From Pseudomonadota bacterium (GTDB taxonomy: Bacteria > Desulfobacterota > JADFVX01), in NCBI GenBank assembly GCA_015222555.1, contig JADFVM010000341.1, forward strand, positions 1 to 8,220: 8,220 nucleotides of DNA, written 5' to 3'. Below are positions 1 through 5,897 of the stretch, one piece after another. Position numbers and translations under genes: made by a program. Numbering within the stretch: the first letter of the stretch is position 1; the number at the start of each line of letters is the position of its first letter. A model generated the notes under the pieces. The model was not told where the DNA came from, searched no databases, and saw only the letters and a program-made list of their open reading frames with translations.

Positions 1-253
1 GCATAAGCCCTTCCCGTGGGCCAGCTATCAGCTCTTTGATTATTATTCTGCCTAACTCTGCAGGTTCATCAGAATGCAAAACATCTCTATCTTCCGCTAT
101 TAAAAACCTGTTTTCTCTATCCGCAAAATAAAGGTGGACAACCGATTGATCAGAACTATGCGATTTTTCAGGCATAGCCCAAACAAACATGCATACAGCG
201 GCCACTGCGATAACAGCTAACACAACATTTAATATGTGGAATTTTCTGCTCAT
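1..253 (-). CDS. GerMN-domain protein, N-terminal part (cut by window edge)
   Basis: The frame opens at an ATG at 253-251 and runs off the left edge, leaving 84 codons. Residues about 8-27 form one hydrophobic segment (NVVLAVIAVAAVCMFVW) after a basic MSRK start, so the protein is exported or membrane-anchored. From residue about 38 the sequence reads VVHLYFADRENRFLIAEDRD and later GRIIIKELIAGPREGLM. This matches the opening of the GerMN (sporulation/germination-type) domain: an LYF strand, a charged turn, then a helix ending in a GP-rich loop. In Gram-negative bacteria such stand-alone GerMN proteins are envelope proteins of unclear role, often near peptidoglycan amidases. The gene is divergent from gspF. 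No good Shine-Dalgarno is visible (only a weak GAG about 13 bases upstream). Family assignment is from recalled pattern and the C-terminal half is unseen. Confidence 0.72.
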   Translation of the reverse strand, partial: MSRKFHILNVVLAVIAVAAVCMFVWAMPEKSHSSDQSVVHLYFADRENRFLIAEDRDVLHSDEPAELGRIIIKELIAGPREGLM

Positions 254-339
254 AATAAAATAACTCGTAACCATTCACTGTTCAGGGTTCAGGGTTCAGG
301 GGTTGCTGTTTTCCCAGATTGAAGAGTGAAGCGACACCA

Positions 340-411
340 CCATTCAAAATTCGATGTTCAATGTTCGACCTGCCGCGACGAGCGCGAGCACGGCGGGTGT
401 TCGACGTTCAT
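340..411. repeat. GAACATCGAAC-family repeat with embedded GC-rich hairpin
   Basis: Read on the minus strand this is a run of GATGAACGTCGAACA / TCGAACATTGAACATCGAA units, the same family as 8035-8075 in the opposite orientation and 1820-1862. A 28-nt GC-rich insert (370-397) can fold with CCTGCCG pairing to CGGCGGG. It is bounded on both sides by an exact TGTTCGAC (362-369 and 398-405). The direct repeat may be a target duplication from hairpin insertion, or simply a period of the host repeat. Confidence 0.65.
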
Positions 412-544
412 CCCTTTAACGGTTCAGGGTTAAAAAAGAGTTTATTTTTATGCCAAATTAAACTGTTATGTCAAGGAAAGTTGGAAAACTTGTGGAATCC
501 AAAAATCGGATATATATCAGTGAAACGTTTGCGCCCAAAAATTC

Positions 545-573
545 TTGATATTATTCATCATGTCATTTATTAT
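545..573 (+). promoter_or_regulatory. Candidate sigma-70 promoter directly before gspF
   Basis: TTGATA (545-550) and TATTAT (568-573) are separated by 17 bases; each hexamer differs from consensus at one position. The predicted transcription start falls at about 579-580, on the gspF ATG itself. No Shine-Dalgarno precedes that ATG (TTTATTATAAACC). If real, the transcript would be leaderless. The hexamers lie in AT-rich sequence, where chance matches are common. Confidence 0.35.
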
Positions 574-578
574 AAACC

Positions 579-1808
579 ATGCCCGTTTATGAATACAGAG
601 CCCTTGATGTCAGGGGAAAGAACCTTAAAGGCATTATCGATGCCGAGAGTGTCTTTGCGGCAAGACAAAGGCTGAGGGAAACCAATATCTTCCCCGTTGA
701 CCTGAAGGAAACGTCGGTAGAAGAAAAAAACAAAGTACCGACCGGCAGGTCGATCAGCGATCTTTTTAACAGGGTCGGCCTGCAGGAGGTTTCCGTCATG
801 ACAAGACAGCTTGCCACTTTGTTAGGCGCAAGCCTCCCTCTGGTTCCTTCACTGACCGCGCTCATTTCCCAGACAACAAACCCCAGGCTGAAAAAAACAC
901 TGGCCCAGATAAAGGAGGATGTAAATGAGGGCAACAGCTTTGCCTGGAGCATCTCGCATTATCCCGGGATCTTCTCAACCTTTTACATAAATATGGTCAG
1001 GGCAGGTGAAGCCTCCGGAACCCTTGATATTGTGCTGGAAAGACTGGCTGATTTCAATGAAAGCCAGCAGGCGCTTCGGGGAAAGATAAAGGCGGCTCTC
1101 GCCTATCCCATGTTCATGTTTCTTATAGGCAGTATCGTGCTTTTCTTTCTGACAACCTTTATAGTTCCAAAAATTACCGGCATATTCAGCGAAATGCATC
1201 AAACCCTTCCTGGAATAACAATCCTTCTTATTTCCATAAGCGGCTTCTTAAAATCTTTCTGGCCGGTAATTGTCCTTATTATCATTGGAAGCTTCATCGG
1301 GTTGAGATACATGTTTACAAAGACCCTCAGGGGACAATATCTCTGGAGCAAAATCAAGCTGAAGATGCCACTTTTCGGCTCATTGACCCACAAAATGGCT
1401 GTGGCGCGCTTTAGCTGTACTCTCGGCACACTCCTGGAGAGCGGCGTCCCGATGCTCACAGCCCTTTCCATAGTCAAAAATATCGTCAACAACAGGTTAA
1501 TTGCAGACTCTATTGCCGAGGCGTCCAGGGATGTTGAGGAAGGCCAGAATCTATCGGCAACGCTTTCGAGGAGCAGGCTCTTCCCTCCCATTATCACCCA
1601 GATGATATCGGCAGGCGAACAGAGCGGAACACTGGAGAAAATGCTCTACAAGGTTTCAGACAGCCTTGAAACCGAAGTGGAGTCAAATATAACAATGATG
1701 ACATCCATGCTGGAACCTGTTATGATTTTAATTATGGGTCTGCTGGTCGGTTTCATTGTTATCTCAATACTGCTGCCGATCTTCGAGATGAACCAGTTGA
1801 TAAGATAG
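579..1808 (+). CDS. gspF: Type II secretion system inner-membrane platform protein GspF
   Basis: At 409 residues this is the usual length for GspF/PilC-family proteins. It opens with the family start MPVYEYRALDVRGKNLKGII, which fixes the ATG at 579 despite the lack of a Shine-Dalgarno. Two T2SSF repeats are visible (about 72-195 and 275-397), each with the signature MVRAGEASGTLD (139-150) or MISAGEQSGTLE (342-353). Membrane segments are predicted at about 172-196, 213-243 and 378-402. In T2SS, GspF sits at the centre of the inner-membrane platform, contacts the GspE ATPase and drives pseudopilin assembly. A type IV pilus PilC is the alternative, but the gspG-H-I-J neighbours decide for GspF. 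It is the first gene of the block here: gspD and gspE, its usual upstream partners, are absent, so they must be encoded elsewhere if the system is complete. Confidence 0.95.
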   Translation: MPVYEYRALDVRGKNLKGIIDAESVFAARQRLRETNIFPVDLKETSVEEKNKVPTGRSISDLFNRVGLQEVSVMTRQLATLLGASLPLVPSLTALISQTTNPRLKKTLAQIKEDVNEGNSFAWSISHYPGIFSTFYINMVRAGEASGTLDIVLERLADFNESQQALRGKIKAALAYPMFMFLIGSIVLFFLTTFIVPKITGIFSEMHQTLPGITILLISISGFLKSFWPVIVLIIIGSFIGLRYMFTKTLRGQYLWSKIKLKMPLFGSLTHKMAVARFSCTLGTLLESGVPMLTALSIVKNIVNNRLIADSIAEASRDVEEGQNLSATLSRSRLFPPIITQMISAGEQSGTLEKMLYKVSDSLETEVESNITMMTSMLEPVMILIMGLLVGFIVISILLPIFEMNQLIR

Positions 1809-2105
1809 AGGAATTAAAAGATGAACGTCGAATCCGCCAAAGGGCTCTGGCGGAAATGTTGAATGAAAAAAAGAAACAGCGGTCAAAAGTCAATTAGTCT
1901 AAATCCCCTCTAACAAGAGGGGTGGACGCGGAGCGGGCGGGGTGTTTAAAAATGGAAGTCGTAAAGTCAGAGCTTGCCCGTCAGTCTGGCGGGGTCATGG
2001 GATTATGAGTTTTGGTTGTTGCGTTCCGGACATTAATTATTCACAATTCACAATTGATTATTAATTATTTGTGATTTTAGGATTAGAGGATTAGAGGAAA
2101 TAAAC
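1809..2105. other. gspF-gspG spacer made of repeat fragments
   Basis: This spacer is unusually long for a T2SS operon. From left to right it holds a GATGAACGTCGAA / ATGTTGAATG repeat split by a TCCGCC...GGCGGA hairpin (1833-1854), a CCCCTC-TAACAA-GAGGGG hairpin (1905-1922) followed by a GGACGCGGAGCGGGCGGGG tail, and an imperfect palindrome CCCGTCAG-T-CTGGCGGG (1977-1993). Tandem CACAATT units with TTATTAATTATT follow (about 2035-2075), then two GATTAGAG units that run into the gspG start. No gene over 15 codons with a credible start is seen. The 1905-1922 hairpin lacks a T-tract, so it is a poor terminator. Confidence 0.65.
2081..2100 (+). promoter_or_regulatory. gspG ribosome-binding site formed by a GATTAGAG tandem repeat
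   Basis: GATTAGAG occurs twice head to tail (2081-2088, 2089-2096). The second copy plus the next bases gives AGAGGAAA, a usable Shine-Dalgarno 7-9 bases before the gspG ATG at 2106. Related GTTAGAGG units occur at the end of gspJ. Confidence 0.5.
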
Positions 2106-2540
2106 ATGAAAAAAAAAATTGATAACAGGGGATTTACCCTTATCGAACTCATGGTGGTGATAGTTATCTTGGGCATTCTCGCGGGATTGATTGTTCCAAG
2201 GATAATGAGCCGGCCTGAAGAGGCAAGACAGGCAAAAGCCAGGATACAGATCGAAAGCCTGGAAACAGCCCTGAAGCTCTATAAGCTGGACAACGGAAGC
2301 TACCCATCCACCGAGCAGGGCCTGCAGGCGCTGGTAGAGCCGCCGGCCGTGGGAACCCTCCCCATAAAATGGAGAGAGGGTGGATATCTGGAAAAGGGGA
2401 AAGTGCCGAAAGACCCCTGGGACAATGAATACGTTTATCTCTGTCCAGGAACGTATGACGATTACGACATCATCTCTTATGGCGCGGATGGAGAGCCAGA
2501 CGGCGAAGAAAAAAACAGGGATATCACAAGCTGGGATTAG
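2106..2540 (+). CDS. gspG: Type II secretion system major pseudopilin GspG
   Basis: The 144-residue protein begins MKKKIDNRG|FTLIELMVVI. The prepilin peptidase cleaves after Gly9, and Glu14 is the conserved E+5 of the mature pilin. Residues about 10-32 form the hydrophobic N-terminal helix, followed by the amphipathic stretch ARQAKARIQIESLETALKLY. The globular domain keeps the GspG hallmarks NGSYPSTEQGLQALVEPP (53-70), KDPWDNEYVYLCPG (102-115) and YDIISYGADGEPDGE (about 120-134), then DITSWD at the C-terminus. The last part is the calcium-binding loop of major pseudopilins. GspG polymerises into the periplasmic pseudopilus that pushes substrates through the GspD secretin. Unusual is Cys113 in YLCPG, where Ser is common in relatives as I recall them. 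gspH begins 45 bases downstream, consistent with co-transcription. Confidence 0.97.
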   Translation: MKKKIDNRGFTLIELMVVIVILGILAGLIVPRIMSRPEEARQAKARIQIESLETALKLYKLDNGSYPSTEQGLQALVEPPAVGTLPIKWREGGYLEKGKVPKDPWDNEYVYLCPGTYDDYDIISYGADGEPDGEEKNRDITSWD

Positions 2541-2570
2541 TAACTGCCTAAACAACCTGAGCAGTACCGC

Positions 2571-2588
2571 AGGAGGAAATCGTGCGTG
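2571..2588 (+). promoter_or_regulatory. Strong Shine-Dalgarno that fixes a GTG start for gspH
   Basis: AGGAGG (2571-2576) precedes the GTG at 2586-2588 by 9 bases. Another GTG at 2582 is out of frame and hits a stop within ten codons. No other standard in-frame start exists before the prepilin site, so the long GspH leader is real if gspH is translated. Confidence 0.7.
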
Positions 2589-3152
2589 ATCATACGAAAC
2601 TCAAAAATTGATATATTACAGCCTTCAGCCTTCAGCCTTCAGCCTAAACAACCTGCATCTTCCAAAGGCTTTACCCTGATTGAACTCAGTGTGGTCGTAT
2701 TTCTCATCGGATTGATGCTCCTCATCGCTGTTCCGAAGGTGCGTGATACAATGTTCAGCGATGGGCTGAAAACAACTGTAAACCATCTGGCCGGCACAGC
2801 AAGGGAGCTGAGAAGCGATGCTGTCCGCAACCAGGTTGATTATATCCTTCATCTGGATCTGGATAACAATCTTATCTGGACATACAGCGCGGATATGACA
2901 CCGGAAGCGAGGAACGAGATGAAAAAACGCGCCTTCAAACTCCGGGAAGAGGTGAAAATCCTGGATGTTTATCTCTTTGGAAAAGAAAAAATCACAGATG
3001 GCGAAGCCCTGATCATGTTCTCCAGAAAGGATTATATGCATCCTGCTGTTGTGCACCTTGCGCAGAAGGACCAGCGCTTTACCCTGGTTTTTGAACCTTT
3101 TTTGAGTTCTGTCAGGATTTATGATAAATTTATTAATTTTCAGGCCGAATAA
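2586..3152 (+). CDS. gspH: Type II secretion system minor pseudopilin GspH
   Basis: The frame codes for 188 residues from a GTG start. The prepilin site SSKG|FTLIELSVVVFLIGL places cleavage after Gly28, with Glu33 as the E+5 residue. A hydrophobic helix (29-50) follows, then a globular domain of about 135 residues with the GspH-like pattern of LRSDAVRNQVDYILHLDLDN and alternating beta strands. GspH is one of the minor pseudopilins that initiate or cap the pseudopilus. The leader is 28 residues, against roughly 6-10 in GspG, GspI and GspJ here. Its middle (about residues 11-22, QPSAFSLQPKQP) is encoded by a tandem CCTTCAG/GCCTAAACAACCT repeat that also fills other junctions of this locus. The fold beyond the pilin helix is weakly conserved in this family, so GspH rather than another minor pseudopilin rests mainly on gene order. 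Confidence 0.88.
   Translation: MIIRNSKIDILQPSAFSLQPKQPASSKGFTLIELSVVVFLIGLMLLIAVPKVRDTMFSDGLKTTVNHLAGTARELRSDAVRNQVDYILHLDLDNNLIWTYSADMTPEARNEMKKRAFKLREEVKILDVYLFGKEKITDGEALIMFSRKDYMHPAVVHLAQKDQRFTLVFEPFLSSVRIYDKFINFQAE
2622..2654. repeat. GCCTTCA tandem repeat plus GCCTAAACAACCT inside the gspH leader
   Basis: Consecutive GCCTTCA units run from about 2622 to 2645 and end in GCCTAAACAACCT (2642-2654). The same 13-mer lies just upstream in the gspG-gspH gap (2548-2560) and again in the gspI-gspJ spacer, where GCCTTCAGCCT units also recur. A dispersed intergenic repeat has therefore become coding sequence here, in the removable leader of a pseudopilin. Confidence 0.75.
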
Positions 3153-3334
3153 TGTATAAATAACGAAAAGGAATGGATGTCCCGGTTCCTGGTTACGAGT
3201 TCATCAATTTTGATGGTTGTGAAATTAATTATCTGAAAATCAATATGTTCCGGGGTTACCTACTGCATGTTGCCTACTCACGGCATAAGTGTCAAGAAAA
3301 AATGTAAATGATCCGCCTCCGGCGGAGTAAATGA
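3153..3334. other. Region after gspH without a supported gene
   Basis: No T2SS gene follows gspH. The stretch holds GGTTACGAGTT (3191-3201, matching 262-272 in reverse), a CATCAA-TT-TTGATG palindrome (3202-3215), and a GC-rich hairpin between 8-bp direct repeats (3304-3334). An open frame of 44 codons from 3173 is present but contains the repeat and resembles nothing I know. Confidence 0.55.
3304..3334. repeat. GC-rich hairpin flanked by 8-bp direct repeats
   Basis: TCCGCC-TCC-GGCGGA (3312-3326) is a perfect inverted repeat with a 3-base loop. It is bounded immediately on both sides by GTAAATGA (3304-3311 and 3327-3334). The arrangement looks like a very small palindromic element with a target-site duplication. 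A related hairpin with the same arms lies at 1833-1854, and a second 8-bp-flanked hairpin at 362-405. Confidence 0.6.
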
Positions 3335-3472
3335 CGTTGTAAGTTTAAACGTCTGCTGAAAGTTGTCGGAAACATGTCCGAAACCTGTGAACTAATTCTG
3401 GTGGACGACGGCAGCAGGGACAGGACTTACGAAAAGGATGTGGTCAATTTTATAGCAATTAAAAAAACATAA
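3335..3472 (+). pseudogene. Remnant of a family 2 glycosyltransferase
   Basis: An open frame without a start codon (the preceding in-frame codon is the stop at 3332-3334) reads KRLLKVVGNMSETCELILVDDGSRDRTYE, then diverges into VVNFIAIKKT and a stop at 3470-3472. The ELILVDDGSRDRT segment (about 3389-3427) is the classic nucleotide-sugar-binding strand and DDGS turn of GT-A family 2 glycosyltransferases. The N-terminal IPAYNE strand, the catalytic C-terminal part and the DXD region are missing, so it cannot be active. The remnant starts right after a hairpin with direct repeats and ends inside the terminator stem. It may mark a former glycosyltransferase gene removed by rearrangement. Confidence 0.6.
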
Positions 3473-3507
3473 GGCAGTAACGCTAAACCCGCTACTGCCT
3501 TATGTTT
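3465..3507. terminator. Strong bidirectional intrinsic terminator
   Basis: AAACATAAGGCAGTA (3465-3479) pairs perfectly over 15 bp with TACTGCCTTATGTTT (3493-3507), with two further C-G pairs after one mismatch. On the minus strand the stem is followed by a run of seven T (complement of 3461-3467), so it most likely ends the LptC-like transcript, whose stop codon is about 70 bases upstream. On the plus strand the tail TTTATG is shorter but could stop read-through from gspH. Confidence 0.85.
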
Positions 3508-3530
3508 ATGATAGTTTATTACTTATTTAT

Positions 3531-3556
3531 GGGACGTCACGGAAGTTTCACGTCCC
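3531..3556. repeat. Small hairpin in the 3' untranslated part of the LptC-like gene
   Basis: GGGACGT (3531-3537) pairs with ACGTCCC (3550-3556) around a 12-base loop. GAAGTTTCA occurs twice nearby (3542-3550, 3558-3566). No T-tract follows, so it is probably an accessory stem rather than a terminator. Confidence 0.4.
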
Positions 3557-3575
3557 TGAAGTTTCATCGGGCTAC

Positions 3576-4280
3576 TTAGGTCAAGGGGCTTAAAGCAAAA
3601 TTCAAATCCACCTTTATTCCTTTTCCCGTTGCTCTCCCTTTAGGGGTTAAAGTGAAGTATGCTCCTGGTATCGTGAAGATTTTTTCTTTTTCGCTCCATA
3701 TAATAGACTTGCTCATTATCAGCTTCTGGGATAATATTTCCTTTATGCTAGCATCTATTAATTTTGTCTCTTTCCTTTTGAAATCAATATATACTTTTTG
3801 GGCCTCAACTACTAAGCGTAGTCTATCTGCCTTGAATACCTCCAAGACAAGACCCTTTATCACCCCTCTTGTTAAAACTCCCATTCCTTTTAATGTAGTT
3901 TTAGCATTTTTGACTGATAAAATGTTCTCACCCAAAAAAAATAAGCCTACTCCTTTGGGCATATCCGGATACAAATGAACTTCTAATCTGGCATTGGTAA
4001 GGACGACTTCATTAAAAGGCCTTATATTAAAAATAAAGGATTTTCTCGGACCAACCTTGAATTCATCGGCTCTTACCCTGGTAAGAAGTTTATCGCCGGA
4101 AAATGTGCTGGCATCAAGGCCAGTTATCCTCATAGGGGTGCTATAGTGTTTTTGCTCTGAAGAAGACGATTGAGAGGGCGCCTTATTATGGATCGAGACC
4201 CAAACGATAATCCCAAGTGATAGGGCCATAACCGAAACCAGAGAAACCTTTAGAAAAAAAGAGCGCTTCATATTGCACAC
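3576..4280 (-). CDS. LptC-like LPS-export periplasmic protein
   Basis: The frame starts at GTG (4280-4278), giving 234 residues. An ATG three codons later (MKRSFFLKV...) gives 231 and is the likelier start by sequence. Residues about 12-29 form one membrane anchor (LVSVMALSLGIIVWVS). The rest is a periplasmic domain rich in beta strands: MRITGLDASTFSGDKLLTRV, LVVEAQKVYIDFKRKET, IIWSEKEKIFTIPGAYFTLT, and a final GKGIKVDLNF. This is the layout of LptC/YrbK proteins, which bridge the LptBFG transporter to LptA and pass LPS across the periplasm. LptC is usually about 190 residues and sits beside lptA or kdsC; here it stands alone, so a diverged paralogue with another role is possible. It is antisense to the T2SS genes and ends at the strong terminator at 3465-3507. 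Upstream a hairpin covers the region where its ribosome-binding site should lie. Confidence 0.55.
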   Translation of the reverse strand: MCNMKRSFFLKVSLVSVMALSLGIIVWVSIHNKAPSQSSSSEQKHYSTPMRITGLDASTFSGDKLLTRVRADEFKVGPRKSFIFNIRPFNEVVLTNARLEVHLYPDMPKGVGLFFLGENILSVKNAKTTLKGMGVLTRGVIKGLVLEVFKADRLRLVVEAQKVYIDFKRKETKLIDASIKEILSQKLIMSKSIIWSEKEKIFTIPGAYFTLTPKGRATGKGIKVDLNFALSPLT

Positions 4281-4286
4281 TTTAAC

Positions 4287-4317
4287 AAAGGCACTCCAGA
4301 AAAACTGAAGTGCCTTT
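4287..4317 (-). terminator. Hairpin between the lipoprotein and LptC-like genes (terminator or attenuator)
   Basis: On the minus strand AAAGGCACT pairs with AGTGCCTTT; a T-G wobble and CAG/CTG extend the stem to about 13 bp around a TTTTT loop. It lies 15 bases after the lipoprotein stop and 6 bases before the LptC-like GTG. The tail TTTGTT is only moderately T-rich, so termination may be partial. The GGAG on the 3' arm would be masked when folded. Confidence 0.5.
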
Positions 4318-4332
4318 CAATCTGTAGTACTA

Positions 4333-5283
4333 TTATTGCAAGATATCGGGAATGCCATCCGCAGGATCGATATCTTCGTTTAGATCTATTCCAGCCCCAA
4401 AGGTTCCATCAAATGTTGGGTCAGGGAACAACCCTGCGGGGTCATCCGCTGAAAAGGGTGGCAAGAGATTGGGACTTCTGAAATCCAGGCCAGCGAAGAA
4501 GACACTCATATCGAGTGTGAAGGCATTGGCAGGATCCTCTTGGTCAGTTATCGTAGTAGGTCCTATCAGCGAGTCTTGGACTTTCCCAATATAGTACAGA
4601 GCCTGATCTATTTCAGCGTTTGTTGAATCACCAAGATTAATAAAGTCATCCTCTTGAGGGTCTGATTCACTTTGCATCCGTTCGATGGCATTATCTAAGT
4701 CTTCTAAGGCGCTATCAAAGTTGTTCTTGGCGCCAATCAAGTCGCTGCCAAATGAGGTTGAGAGAGCAAGAAAATTACTTTCGTCATTAAGAAAACTCTC
4801 AGTTGTCTTATCATCATTGTTTACTGCTTCATCAATGTCAGCATCAAGATTATAGGCGTTCTGGGTGTAGATGGTGGCCAGGACACCCTTGAATGTTGCC
4901 CTGAAAAAGAGGACATCTCCGTAGTCGCTCTCCACCGTTTCATTGTTAAAGGGTTCGGTCCATTGCTTACTGAAGTCCTCAGAAATTGCGTCAAGATTAT
5001 CTATAGCTCCTTCAATCTCCGGACGTACAGCATCGTAAAGGAAACTTTGGAGATCGCTTCCGGTTGGAGAGTCAGCAGGCAGAGTTTCAGGGAATGAAAT
5101 TGCCTCAAAATTAGAGCGTTTTGTATCATCAGACGGGGACCCGAATCCATCCAGTATACCCCCCAAACTGTTATTGTCTGCAACTCCGTCACCATAGGTA
5201 TCAAATCCGACCGCTGCAACCCTTGTCAGAGCATAAAAGAACCTTGCTGTATCGGCGTCATTAGAGGTGTCGCTTCCTGCCAA
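4333..5283 (-). CDS. C-terminal part of a frameshifted secreted lipoprotein gene
   Basis: As an isolated frame it would begin at a TTG (5283-5281) with no ribosome-binding site, giving 316 residues. The same frame stays open upstream to about 5362 and reads AITEGLDALK...AKVYFEAAVDLAGSD, which continues the N-terminal piece (5286-5888) across a one-base slip. Together they make one protein of about 518 residues. The helical segment EGLDALK...VYFEAAVDLA...TARFFYALTRVAA has a tetratricopeptide-like look (counted units, then FYALTR). The rest is acidic, rich in Asp, Asn and Ser, with DNAIERMQSE helices. It ends FDGTFGAGIDLNEDIDPADG, an Asp-rich loop that could bind calcium (inference). I do not recognise a characterised family. 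It is most likely an outer-membrane-anchored or surface protein. Confidence 0.6.
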   Translation of the reverse strand: MAGSDTSNDADTARFFYALTRVAAVGFDTYGDGVADNNSLGGILDGFGSPSDDTKRSNFEAISFPETLPADSPTGSDLQSFLYDAVRPEIEGAIDNLDAISEDFSKQWTEPFNNETVESDYGDVLFFRATFKGVLATIYTQNAYNLDADIDEAVNNDDKTTESFLNDESNFLALSTSFGSDLIGAKNNFDSALEDLDNAIERMQSESDPQEDDFINLGDSTNAEIDQALYYIGKVQDSLIGPTTITDQEDPANAFTLDMSVFFAGLDFRSPNLLPPFSADDPAGLFPDPTFDGTFGAGIDLNEDIDPADGIPDILQ

Positions 5284-5285
5284 AT

Positions 5286-5888
5286 CTACGGCCGCTTCGA
5301 AGTAAACCTTAGCCCTGAGACACCGAGGAACTTTAAGGGCATCAAGACCTTCGGTGATAGCTGGCTTAGTGTAAGTCCTGAAGTAGCTGGTTGATTAAGG
5401 GTAGTTGGTATATCGACATTTTCAGTCCCGGATGTTATATTGGGATTATCTGATGGGTCGTTCTCGGGGATGGCCTTTCCATCCTGTCCTTCAACATTGG
5501 TATTCACAAATCCAAGGTCGATAGTGCAAGTGGAGCTTAGAGTAAAGACGTTAGTGTCGGGATTTCCATCGTCATCAATATCAAAATATAGGGGAAAGAT
5601 TCCACCCTCTTTTATCAGATAAATTCCGACATTTTCACCCACAGGAATTCCGGTGAGCGTAAAGGGAAAGTTTCCATTTGCATCTGGCGTTTTACCCGTA
5701 GTATCATCATTAGCCACAATTTCGTTATCAACCACTGCTATGATGGTTGTTCCACTTACACTACCATTAATTGTTCCCGTTTCTTGCTGTGGTGTTACAC
5801 CGCCATCTCCTCCTCCTCCTCCACAGCCAACGATAGAGATCAAACTAAAAACAAGCATAACCAAAAGGCAAGCTCTAAGTATTTTCAT
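5286..5888 (-). CDS. N-terminal part of a frameshifted lipoprotein gene
   Basis: The ATG at 5888 has an excellent Shine-Dalgarno, AGGAGG (5899-5894), five bases upstream. The product starts MKILRACLLVMLVFSLISIVGC; IVGC is a lipobox with Cys22 as lipid-attachment site, followed by a GGGGG linker. A small beta domain follows (TGTINGSVSGTTIIAVVDNE ... ANGNFPFTLTGIPVGENVGI), which resembles the carboxypeptidase-regulatory/Ig-like modules of surface lipoproteins. The last 28 or so residues (SPKVLMPLKFLGVSGLRFTSKRP) are frameshifted. Near 5360-5364 the sequence AGCCAGCTATCACC would need one extra base, giving SQ-AITEGLDALK and continuing into the 4333-5283 frame. As written, the gene makes a truncated 200-residue product. 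Either the gene is decaying or the sequence has a one-base error. No function is assigned. Confidence 0.7.
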   Translation of the reverse strand: MKILRACLLVMLVFSLISIVGCGGGGGDGGVTPQQETGTINGSVSGTTIIAVVDNEIVANDDTTGKTPDANGNFPFTLTGIPVGENVGIYLIKEGGIFPLYFDIDDDGNPDTNVFTLSSTCTIDLGFVNTNVEGQDGKAIPENDPSDNPNITSGTENVDIPTTLNQPATSGLTLSQLSPKVLMPLKFLGVSGLRFTSKRP

Positions 5889-5897
5889 AATTTCCTC

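Larger units (their letters stand above)
254..578. other. Divergent intergenic spacer filled with short repeats
   Basis: No convincing gene lies between the GerMN gene and gspF. The stretch holds an AACTCGTAACC motif (262-272) and tandem TTCAGGG units (about 279-301, again at 421-430). These flank a GAACATCGAA-type repeat interrupted by a GC-rich hairpin (340-411), and an AT-rich tail with a possible gspF promoter follows. A 118-codon frame over 319-675 is rejected because it runs through the repeats and overlaps gspF out of frame. Confidence 0.7.

Noticed and set aside
279..301. TTCAGGG tandem as a CRISPR or telomere-like array
   Set aside because: There are only about three short units with no spacers; it is simple tandem repetition.
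319..675. Open frame of 118 codons upstream of and overlapping gspF
   Set aside because: It runs through repeats and a GC-rich hairpin, overlaps gspF out of frame, has no ribosome-binding site and matches no family.
1821..1899. Two overlapping 13-codon frames after gspF
   Set aside because: Both fall in a hairpin-split repeat and are too short to distinguish from chance.
1905..1922. CCCCTC/GAGGGG hairpin as gspF terminator
   Set aside because: It has no T-tract on either strand and sits in a common G-rich repeat; gspG is expected to be co-transcribed.
3173..3307. 44-codon plus-strand frame after gspH (MDVPVPGYEF...)
   Set aside because: The AAAGGA is too close to the ATG, the frame contains the dispersed GGTTACGAGTT repeat, and it resembles nothing recognisable.
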